Positions 1 through 7,100 of a stretch of DNA of 21,728 nucleotides are shown in pieces. Where the stretch lies: assembly GCA_030067055.1 (NCBI GenBank), contig JASJAL010000014.1:1-21728 (forward strand), read 5' to 3'. Source of the stretch: Kiloniellales bacterium (GTDB lineage Bacteria; Pseudomonadota; Alphaproteobacteria; Kiloniellales; JAKSBE01). A program made the position numbers and the translations under genes. The notes under the pieces were generated by a model, which did no database searches, had not been told where the DNA came from, and saw only the letters and a program-made list of their open reading frames with translations. Position 1 is the first letter of the stretch. Every line of letters starts with the position of its first letter.

Positions 1-36
1 CGCCTGCCTTGATGATCGCACCACCGACCGAAGCGA

Positions 37-123
37 TGGTGCCCAGGAGAGGACTCGAACCTCCACGGGGTTGCCCCCACAGGCACCTGAAGCCTGCGCG
101 TCTACCAATTCCGCCACCTGGGC
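37..123 (-). tRNA. tRNA-Leu (anticodon CAG)
   Basis: The reverse complement folds as a leucine tRNA of 87 nt including an encoded CCA end. It has a 7-bp acceptor stem (GCCCAGG with CCTGGGC), a Leu-type D arm (GCGGAATTGGTAGACGC), an anticodon stem CAGGC/GCCTG around the loop TTCAGGT, a long class II variable arm (GGGG CA ACCCC type), a T loop TTCGAGT, and discriminator A followed by CCA. The anticodon CAG lies at 87-89 and reads CUG, the leucine codon that dominates the protein genes here. It is transcribed divergently from the SDR gene that follows. Confidence 0.97.
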
Positions 124-137
124 CTGAGCAGGCGCTG

Positions 138-166
138 GCTTTCCCACGATGAGGGGCGGCTGTCAA
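138..166 (-). promoter_or_regulatory. candidate promoter of tRNA-Leu
   Basis: On the minus strand there is a perfect TTGACA (preceded by C, the form common in alphaproteobacteria) at 166-161. The hexamer 17 bp further on, GAAAGC at 143-138, is a poor -10. The placement would start transcription a few bases before the mature tRNA 5' end at 123, which is why I list it. Only the -35 element is convincing. Confidence 0.3.
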
Positions 167-221
167 GCGCCTGGCTCAAGGGATCTGTGCGGGAACTTTC
201 CGCGCGCCTCTGCGAGCAGGC

Positions 222-252
222 TTGTCAAAGGCCCGCTGCCCTGCGGTATAAC
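222..252 (+). promoter_or_regulatory. candidate promoter of the NDUFA9-type SDR gene
   Basis: TTGTCA at 222-227 and TATAAC at 247-252 resemble -35 and -10 boxes, with a long 19-bp spacer. The -10 matches consensus at five of six positions. A start near 259 would leave a leader of about 50 nt before the ATG at 311. The spacer length makes this tentative. Confidence 0.3.
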
Positions 253-310
253 CGCAAGTACGGAAGCGGCGCGGCGGCGGATCGCGTCGCCGGGGAGCGG
301 GGTCTTACCG

Positions 311-1258
311 ATGGCGACGCGCGTGGTGACCGTCTTTGGAGCATCGGGTTTTCTGGGTCGCTATGTGGTCGGCCGCTTGGCGCGCGAGGGTTGGCTGATC
401 CGAGCCGCGGTCCGGCACCCGCGCCGGGCCGCTTTCCTGAAGCCTCTGGGTGACGTCGGCCAGATCACGCCCCTCCGGGCGCCGATCCAGGATGGCGATC
501 TGGTGCGGACGGCGGTCGAAGGCGCCGACGCCGTGGTGAACCTGGTCGGAATCCTCTTCGAACGCGGCCGGCAGAGCTTCAAGGACGTGCATGCCGAAGG
601 GGCGGCGCACGTCGCCCGCGCGGCCGAGGCCGCCGGGGTCCGCGACCTAGTCCAGGTCTCAGCGATCGGCGCCGACATTCGGGCCGAAGCCGACTACGCC
701 CGCTCCAAAGGGGCGGCGGAGATGGCTGTCCGCAGCAGCTTTCCTGAGGCCGTGATCCTGCGGCCGAGCATCGTCTTCGGTCCCGAGGACGGTTTCTTCA
801 ACCGCTTCGGGGCCATGGCACGGTTGTCGCCGGCTCTGCCCCTGATCGGCGGCGGCGAGACCCGGTTCCAGCCGGTTTTCGTCGGCAACGTGGCCGACGC
901 CGTGATGAAGGCGCTCTCTGATCCGGCCTGCCGCGGCCGGGTCTACGAGCTCGGCGGGCCTCAGGTCTACAGCTTCAAGGAACTGATGGACTTGCTGCTG
1001 CGGCAGATCCGGCGCCGGCGCCTGCTCGTGCCGCTACCCTTCGCCCTGGCCAGCCTGCAGGGTGCTTTCCTCGAATGGCTCCCGACCCCGCCCCTGACCC
1101 GGGATCAGGTCCGGCTGCTGAAAAGCGACAACGTGGTTGCCGAGGATGCCCTGACCCTGGCCGATCTCGGCATCGAGGCGACCCACCCCGAGGTGATCCT
1201 GCCGACCTACATGCAGCGCTATTGCCCGGGCGGCCGGGTCAACCCGCTCGCCGCCTGA
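311..1258 (+). CDS. complex I NDUFA9 subunit family protein / atypical SDR, NAD(P)-binding
   Basis: This encodes a 315-aa Rossmann-fold protein of the NDUFA9-like atypical SDR group. Family members bind NAD(P)H. The mitochondrial relative is an accessory subunit of respiratory complex I, and the bacterial role is not settled. Visible features are the N-terminal dinucleotide motif GASGFLG (residues 10-16), NLVGIL after the fourth strand (about 77-82), an SDR-like YARSK (Y129, K133), and LRPSIVFGPED, typical of this family. The frame is open upstream to 149, but ATG 311 places the Rossmann strand directly at the N-terminus and has a purine-rich GGGGAGCGG upstream, so I prefer it. It converges with uppP, leaving 19 bp between stops. 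Membership in the family is clear. A direct role in complex I here is inference, since no nuo gene is in the window. Confidence 0.88.
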   Translation: MATRVVTVFGASGFLGRYVVGRLAREGWLIRAAVRHPRRAAFLKPLGDVGQITPLRAPIQDGDLVRTAVEGADAVVNLVGILFERGRQSFKDVHAEGAAHVARAAEAAGVRDLVQVSAIGADIRAEADYARSKGAAEMAVRSSFPEAVILRPSIVFGPEDGFFNRFGAMARLSPALPLIGGGETRFQPVFVGNVADAVMKALSDPACRGRVYELGGPQVYSFKELMDLLLRQIRRRRLLVPLPFALASLQGAFLEWLPTPPLTRDQVRLLKSDNVVAEDALTLADLGIEATHPEVILPTYMQRYCPGGRVNPLAA

Positions 1259-1277
1259 TCCCGCGCCCGGCTCGGTC

Positions 1278-2099
1278 TCAGCCCGCGGCGGCTCCGCCCA
1301 GCTGGCCGCTGTAGATCAGCCACAGCAGGAAGCCGCCGAGCAGCAGGCGGTAGACCACGAAGGGACCGAAGCCGGCCCGCTTCAGCCAGGCCATGATGAT
1401 CGCGATCGCCAGGAACCCGGCCAGCGCGCAGAAGGCGACCATCAGCAGTGCGTCGTTGATCACCGAGACGTCGCCGCCCTGGTAGAGCTTCCAGCCCTGC
1501 CAGATGCCAGCGGCCGAAATCGCCGGGATCGACAGCAAAAAGGAGAAGCGGGCCGCCTCGGTGCGCTCGTAGCCGAGGATCCGCGCGGCGGTCATGGTGA
1601 TGCCCGAGCGGCTGGTGCCCGGGAAGATGATCGCCAGGACCTGGGCGCAGCCGATCACCAGCGCGTGGCCGACGCCGATGTGGTCGACCTTCCGGATGGT
1701 CATGCCGATCCGGTCGGCGAGGTACATCACGATGCCGAAGCCGATCAGGGAAAAGGCGACGACCAGCGGCGACCGCGGCGGCCCGCCGAAGTACTGGTCG
1801 ACCAGGAAACCCACGGCCAGGGCCGGAAGCGTCGCGAGCAGCAGCAGCAGGGCCAAGCGGCCGCCGCCGTCGAGCCGGCCGGTCAACAGCCGGCCGAGGC
1901 CCAGCAACATGCGCAAGACGTCGCGCCAGAAGTAGACCAGGACCGCCAGCAAGGTCCCGACGTGGGCCGCGACGTCGATCGCCAGCCCCTGGTCGTCCCA
2001 GCCGGTCAGGAGCGGCACCAGGATCAGGTGGCCCGAGGAGCTGATCGGCAGGAACTCGGTCAGACCCTGAACCAGCGACAGGATCAAGATTTGCAGCAT
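1278..2099 (-). CDS. uppP: undecaprenyl-diphosphate phosphatase UppP (BacA family)
   Basis: A 273-aa polytopic inner-membrane enzyme that dephosphorylates undecaprenyl diphosphate to regenerate the C55 carrier for peptidoglycan and other envelope glycans. Overexpression of this family gives bacitracin resistance. Both signature regions are present: QGLTEFLPISSSGHL near the N-terminus (E15, H24) and PGTSRSG (160-166, with catalytic-type R164). The first glutamate of the enterobacterial EGLTE motif is Q11 here, a common substitution; the essential second glutamate is kept. About seven to eight hydrophobic spans are visible. The frame extends upstream to 2255, but the extension is not membrane-like. 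ATG 2099 gives the standard N-terminus (MLQILILS) and the usual family length. The gene stands alone and faces gltD divergently. Confidence 0.96.
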   Translation of the reverse strand: MLQILILSLVQGLTEFLPISSSGHLILVPLLTGWDDQGLAIDVAAHVGTLLAVLVYFWRDVLRMLLGLGRLLTGRLDGGGRLALLLLLATLPALAVGFLVDQYFGGPPRSPLVVAFSLIGFGIVMYLADRIGMTIRKVDHIGVGHALVIGCAQVLAIIFPGTSRSGITMTAARILGYERTEAARFSFLLSIPAISAAGIWQGWKLYQGGDVSVINDALLMVAFCALAGFLAIAIIMAWLKRAGFGPFVVYRLLLGGFLLWLIYSGQLGGAAAG

Positions 2100-2220
2100 T
2101 TGCACGGGTGGCAGCCCCCTCTTGGGCCGAAGTCTTGGGCCGGGCTCTCGAGCCGGATCGCCTGCCGACGGTTGGCAGCGCCCGCTTATAGCCTGCGATA
2201 GGGTGGAAGCCCAGACGCCA

Positions 2221-2250
2221 ATTAGTCCCAATTTGGGACAATCTTGTAAA
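2221..2250 (-). promoter_or_regulatory. candidate uppP promoter containing a 15-bp palindromic operator
   Basis: On the minus strand, TTTACA (2250-2245) and ACTAAT (2226-2221) are separated by 18 bp. Inside the spacer lies the palindrome GTCCCAA-T-TTGGGAC (2225-2239), with 7-bp perfect arms around one central base. A palindrome between -35 and -10 is the usual place for a repressor site. Transcription would start near 2214, leaving a leader of about 115 nt. A second possible -10 (TATAAG, minus strand 2190-2185) lacks a good -35. The palindrome is seen directly; the promoter role is inferred. Confidence 0.4.
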
Positions 2251-2305
2251 GGCAAGGATCAGGCATCAGAATGACCTTGCGGCGATCCCCGCGATCTTGT
2301 AATAT

Positions 2306-2328
2306 TTAGGTCAGAATAATTGACCTAA
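2306..2328. promoter_or_regulatory. inverted repeat, putative operator in the uppP-gltD divergent region
   Basis: TTAGGTCA, a 7-nt spacer GAATAAT, then TGACCTAA: perfect 8-bp arms in the only strongly AT-rich stretch (about 2295-2350) of the region. The right arm contains TTGACC (2320-2325), a possible plus-strand -35, though no good -10 follows 16-18 bp away. The two half-site centres are about 15 bp apart, which suits a dimeric regulator less well than a full 10- or 21-bp turn but is not exclusive. I cannot match it to a named regulator; it does not fit the NtrC consensus. Confidence 0.4.
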
Positions 2329-2430
2329 TAAGCGTTTTTCGCTCGCTTTTCATTGCGATCCAGCGGTACAACGCAGGTCCTGCTTTCCGGGCACAGCGCG
2401 CCGATCAGTCTGGCGGCAGAGACAAGACAA

Positions 2431-2454
2431 CCCGCGGGGACCAACCCGCGCGGG
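2431..2454 (+). other. small hairpin in the gltD leader
   Basis: CCCGCG (2431-2436) and CGCGGG (2449-2454) can pair across a 12-nt loop, ending 12 nt before the gltD Shine-Dalgarno. The arms sit in a direct repeat AACCCGCG (2429-2436 and 2443-2450). In DNA this GC-rich, such a stem may be chance. The rest of the leader, 2355-2428, shows nothing I can name. Confidence 0.2.
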
Positions 2455-2481
2455 AAGAATCAGGTCGGAGGATAAAGCCGC

Positions 2482-3933
2482 ATGGCTAAGCGGATGCTGA
2501 AGTTCGTCGAGCGCGGGCACCACATGCCCGAGAAGCGCGAGGCCGCCTTGCGTGCGCAGGACTTCCAGGAGATCTACGACCGCTTCGACCCGGACAGCGC
2601 CGCCGACCAGGCCGGCCGCTGTTCGCAATGCGGCGTGCCTTTCTGCCAGGTCCACTGCCCAGTGCAGAACAACATCCCGGACTGGCTGATGCTGACCGCG
2701 GAGGGCCGTCTCGAAGAGGCCTACGAGGTCAGCCAGGCGACCAACAACTTTCCGGAGATCTGCGGCCGGATCTGCCCGCAGGACCGGCTCTGCGAAGGCA
2801 ATTGTGTGATCGAGCAGTCCGGCCACGGCACGGTGACCATCGGCGCCGTGGAGACCTACATCACCGAGACCGCCTGGGCCGAGGGCTGGGTCAAGCCGGT
2901 CAAGCCGGCCCGCGAGCTCGAGCAGTCGGTCGCCATCATTGGTGCCGGCCCGGCCGGCCTGGCCTGCGCCGAGGAGCTGCGCCGGCGCGGCTACCAGGTC
3001 ACGATCTACGACCGCTACGACCGGGTGGGAGGCCTGCTGATCTACGGCATCCCCAACTTCAAGCTGGAGAAGCCGGTGGTCGAGCGCCGGGCCAAGCTGA
3101 TCGGCGACTCCGGCGTCACCTACCGTCTCGACTTCGAGGTCGGCCGCGACGCCAGCCTCGAGGAGCTGCGCCAGCGCCACGATGCCGTGCTGATCGCGAC
3201 CGGAGTCTACAAGGACCGCGACATCAAGCTGCCCGGGGTCGGCCTGAAGAACGTCGTCCCGGCGCTCGACTACCTGACCGCCTCCAACCGCAAGGGGCTG
3301 GGCGATGCCGTCCCGGCATTCGATGACGGCCGGATGAACGCCGCGGACAAGAACGTCGTGGTCATCGGTGGCGGCGACACCGCCATGGACTGCGTGCGCA
3401 CCGCCGTGCGCCAGGGCGCCAAGTCGGTCAAATGCCTCTACCGCCGCGATCGGGCCAACATGCCCGGCTCGCAACGCGAGGTGAAGCACGCCGAGGAGGA
3501 GGGCGTCGAGTTCGTCTGGCTGGCCGCGCCCGAGGCCTTTCTCGGCGACGACGCGGTGACCGCCGTCCGCGCCGCCAAGGTGCACCTCGGCGTCGCCGAT
3601 GCGACCGGTCGCCAGATCCCGCAGGTCATCGAGGGCTCCAGCTTCACAGTCGAGGCGGACCTGGTGCTCAAGGCCCTGGGCTTCGACCCGGAGGACCTGC
3701 CCAAGCTCTTCGACGCGCCTGACCTGCCGGTGACCCGCTGGGGCACGGTCGGCATCTCCTTCCAGACCATGATGACCGAGCTGGACGGGGTCTTTGCCGC
3801 CGGCGACATCGTACGCGGCGCCTCCCTGGTGGTCTGGGCGATCCGCGACGGCCGCGACGCCGCCGCCTCGATCCACAAGTACCTGACGGCCAAGGCCGCC
3901 GGCGACGCCGCCCCGGCTGTCGCGGCGGAGTAG
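2482..3933 (+). CDS. gltD: glutamate synthase (NADPH) small (beta) subunit
   Basis: This 483-aa FAD-dependent NADPH oxidoreductase subunit passes electrons through [4Fe-4S] clusters to the large subunit GltB. The N-terminal ferredoxin-like part shows two cysteine clusters: C47-x2-C50-x4-C55-x3-C59 and C94-x3-C98-x5-C104-x3-C108. The FAD-binding GAGPAG is at about 154-159 and the NADPH-binding GGGDTAMD starts at about 296. The C-terminal AAGDIVRG is the second FAD contact typical of the family. Start ATG 2482 has a strong GGAGGA at 2467-2472. The length is normal. gltD precedes gltB, the reverse of the enterobacterial order, and a small ORF begins five bases after its stop codon. A divergent regulatory region with an inverted repeat lies upstream. 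Confidence 0.97.
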   Translation: MAKRMLKFVERGHHMPEKREAALRAQDFQEIYDRFDPDSAADQAGRCSQCGVPFCQVHCPVQNNIPDWLMLTAEGRLEEAYEVSQATNNFPEICGRICPQDRLCEGNCVIEQSGHGTVTIGAVETYITETAWAEGWVKPVKPARELEQSVAIIGAGPAGLACAEELRRRGYQVTIYDRYDRVGGLLIYGIPNFKLEKPVVERRAKLIGDSGVTYRLDFEVGRDASLEELRQRHDAVLIATGVYKDRDIKLPGVGLKNVVPALDYLTASNRKGLGDAVPAFDDGRMNAADKNVVVIGGGDTAMDCVRTAVRQGAKSVKCLYRRDRANMPGSQREVKHAEEEGVEFVWLAAPEAFLGDDAVTAVRAAKVHLGVADATGRQIPQVIEGSSFTVEADLVLKALGFDPEDLPKLFDAPDLPVTRWGTVGISFQTMMTELDGVFAAGDIVRGASLVVWAIRDGRDAAASIHKYLTAKAAGDAAPAVAAE

Positions 3934-3937
3934 ATCA

Positions 3938-4114
3938 TTGGATCCTGTCAAGAAACCGCCGGATCCCAGTGGACACCCGGATCAACTGCGTGCCCTCGGC
4001 GCCTTCAAGGGCCGAGGCAATGGCGACCGTCGCCCGCCGGTGACTTGGTTGAGCCTCGTGCTTTGGTCGAGCCTGATGGTGACGCTCATCTTTATTTTGT
4101 CCGGCGGCTTCTGA
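3938..4114 (+). CDS. 58-aa single-span membrane peptide between gltD and gltB (TTG start)
   Basis: This short frame fills most of the 206-bp gltD-gltB gap. It starts with TTG at 3938, with GGCGGAG (3924-3930) ideally placed 7 nt upstream, overlapping the end of gltD, and stops with TGA at 4112-4114. The product has a basic, proline-rich soluble N-terminus (KKPPDP near residues 5-10; GDRRPP at about 29-34) and a C-terminal hydrophobic helix of about 20 residues (about 37-56, including LSLVLWSSLMVTLIFILS). Positive residues before the helix predict a cytoplasmic N-terminus. gltB has no visible Shine-Dalgarno and starts 25 nt after this stop, so re-initiation or coupling is possible. I do not recognise a family. 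The unusual start codon and size below most gene-caller limits explain why it may go unannotated. That it is translated is inference. Confidence 0.55.
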   Translation: MDPVKKPPDPSGHPDQLRALGAFKGRGNGDRRPPVTWLSLVLWSSLMVTLIFILSGGF

Positions 4115-4139
4115 GCCGCTCTTCAACTTGGTGCGAATC

Positions 4140-7100
4140 ATGACGCGACCCACAGTCGACGCAACCCGATCGGACAGTTGGCAGTCCCGGGCCCAGAGTC
4201 TGGCGAGAACCGGTCTCTACGATCCCGGCCAGGAGCGCGACGCCTGCGGGGTCGGGCTGGTCGCCTCGATCGACGGCAAGCCGCGGCGCGAGGTGGTCGA
4301 GGCCGGCATCAACGCCCTCAAGGCAGTCTGGCACCGCGGCGCCGTCGACGCCGACGGCAAGACCGGCGACGGCGCCGGCATTCACTTGCAGATCCCCCAG
4401 GACTTCTTCCGCGAGCACGTCGCGCGCAGCGGCTTCGATCCGCATCCCGGACGGATTGCGGTCGGCATGATCTTCCTGCCGCGCACCGACTACGCCGCCC
4501 AGGAGCGCTGCCGCGTGATCGTCGAGCGCGAGATCCTGAACTTCGGCTACCGCATCTACGGCTGGCGCCAGGTGCCGATCAACGTCGACATCATCGGCGA
4601 GAAAGCCAACGCCACCCGGCCGGAGATCGAGCAGATCATCGTCGACAACGTCAAGCAGACCCCGGCCCGGCAGTTCGAGGTCGACCTCTACACCATCCGG
4701 CGCCGGATCGAGAAGGCGGCCGAGCGGGAGTCGATCAAGGACTTCTACGTCTGCTCCCTGTCCTGCCGCTCGATCATCTACAAGGGCATGTTCCTGGCCG
4801 AGCAGCTGACCGCCTTCTTCCCGGACCTGCTGGACGAGCGCTTCGTCTCCAACTTCGCGATCTTTCACCAGCGCTACTCGACCAACACCTTCCCGACCTG
4901 GTGGCTGGCCCAGCCCTTCCGGGTGCTCGCCCACAATGGCGAGATCAATACCCTGAAAGGCAACGTCAACTGGATGAAGGCGCACGAGTGCCGCCTGGGC
5001 CACGAGGTCTTCGGCGAGCAGGTCGAGGACCTCAAGCCGGTGGTCCAGCCGGGCTCATCGGACTCCGCGGCCCTGGACGCCGTCTTCGAACTCATGGTCC
5101 GCGCCGCGCGCGACCTGCCCATGGTCAAGGCCATGCTGATCCCGGAGGCTTGGGAGCAGAACCAAAGCATCCCGCAGTCCCTAAAGGACCTCTACAGCTA
5201 TTCCAACGCGGTCATGGAGCCCTGGGACGGACCAGCGGCGATCTGCGGCTTCGGCGGCCGCTGGGCAGTGGCCGGGCTGGACCGCAACGGCCTCCGGCCG
5301 CTGCGCTACACCATCACCGACGAGGGCCTGCTCTTCGCCGGCTCGGAGACCGGGATGGTGCGCATCGACGAGACCCGCATCGTCGAGAAGGGCCGGGTCG
5401 GGCCGGGCCAGATGATCGCTGTCGACCTCCAGGAAGGCCGCTTCTACCACGACCACGAGATCAAGGATCACTTGGCCAAGCGGGCACCCTACGGCAAGTG
5501 GACCAAGGGAATCACGGTCATCGACGACCTGATCCGCCCCGACCACGGCGAGCCGGCGGTCCTCGAGCGCGAGGAGCTGCGCCGCCGGCAGCTGACTTAC
5601 GGCCTGACCATGGAGGACCTGGAGCTGATCCTCCATCCCATGGTCGAGGACGCCAAGGAAGCCGTCGGCTCGATGGGCGACGACACCCCGCTGGCCGTGC
5701 TCTCGGGGCGCTACCGGGGCCTGCACCATTTCTTCAGGCAGGACTTCAGCCAGGTCACCAACCCGCCGATCGATTCCCTGCGCGAGCGCCGGGTCATGAC
5801 CCTCAAGACCCGGCTCGGCAACCTCGGCAACATCCTCGACGAAGACGAGAGCCAGTGCCGGCTGCTGCAGCTCGACTCGCCGGTGCTGACCAACGCCGAG
5901 TTCGCGGCGATGCGCGACTACCTTGGCGAGACCGTGGTCGAGATCGCCTGCGACTTCGATCCGGCGGGCGGCGACTTCGCGCTCAAGGCCGGCCTCGACC
6001 GGATCCAGCAGGAGGCAGAGGACGCGGTGCGCGGCGGTGCCACCCACGTGATCATCAGCGACGAGGACGTCGGCCTCGGTCGGGCGCCTATTCCGATGAT
6101 CCTGGCGACCGCCGCGGTCCACGTGCACCTAATGCAGCAGAAGCTGCGCACCTTCACCTCGATCAACGTCCGCGCCGGCGAATGCCTGGACGTGCACTAC
6201 TTCGCGGTCCTGATCGGCGTCGGCGCGACCACGGTCAACGCTTACCTGGCGCAGGAATCGATCGCCGACCGGCATCGCCGCGGCCTGTTCGGCGAGCTGT
6301 CGCTGGAGGACTGCGTCAACCGCTACACCAAGGCGGTCGACGACGGCCTGCTGAAGGTCATGTCGAAGATGGGCATCTCGGTGCTGTCGTCCTACCGCGG
6401 CGGTTACAACTTCGAGGCCCTCGGCCTGTCGCGCACCATGGTTGACCAGTACTTCCCCGGCATGCAGAGCCGGATCTCAGGCATCGGCCTGCCCGGCCTG
6501 CAGCAGAAGGTTCTGGAGCTGCATGCCAGGGCCTGGACCGAGGGCGTGATCACTCTGCCGGTCGGCGGCTTCTACCGCTATCGGCGCGGCGGCGAGAGGC
6601 ACGGCTGGGAGGCCGGCCTGATCCACACTTTGCAGGCCGCGGTCGCAAAGGATTCCTACTCCAACTACAAGAAATACGCCGACGGGTTGCGCGCCCAGCC
6701 GCCGGTCAGCCTGCGCGACCTGCTGGATTTCAAGACCGACAAGGCGACGGCGGCCGAGCTCGACGAAGTGGAGCCGATCACCGCCATCCGCAAGCGTTTC
6801 GTCACCCCCGGCATGTCTCTGGGCGCGCTCAGCGCCGAGGCCCACGGCGTCCTCAACATTGCCATGAACCGGATCGGCGCCAAGTCCGATTCCGGCGAGG
6901 GCGGCGAAGATCCGCAGCGCTTCAAGCCCCATCCAAACGGCGATAACGAAAACTCGGCGATCAAGCAGATCGCCTCCGGCCGCTTCGGCGTCACCGCCGA
7001 GTACCTGAACAACTGCCGTGAGATCGAGATCAAGGTCGCCCAGGGTGCCAAGCCGGGCGAGGGCGGTCAGCTGCCGGGCTTCAAGGTCACCGAGATGATC

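Noticed and set aside
1..36. Possible terminator downstream of the tRNA-Leu.
   Set aside because: Only 36 bases are available, with no hairpin or T-run on the minus strand. Anything further is outside the window.
1219..2241. A second minus-strand frame overlapping uppP.
   Set aside because: It is the +1/-1 frame of uppP, with arginine/alanine/proline-rich nonsense and none of the membrane helices or BacA motifs.
2350..3951. Long open frame on the minus strand opposite gltD (over 500 codons).
   Set aside because: It mirrors the G/C-rich third positions of gltD, has no recognisable domain, and gltD is unmistakable. It is an antisense shadow.
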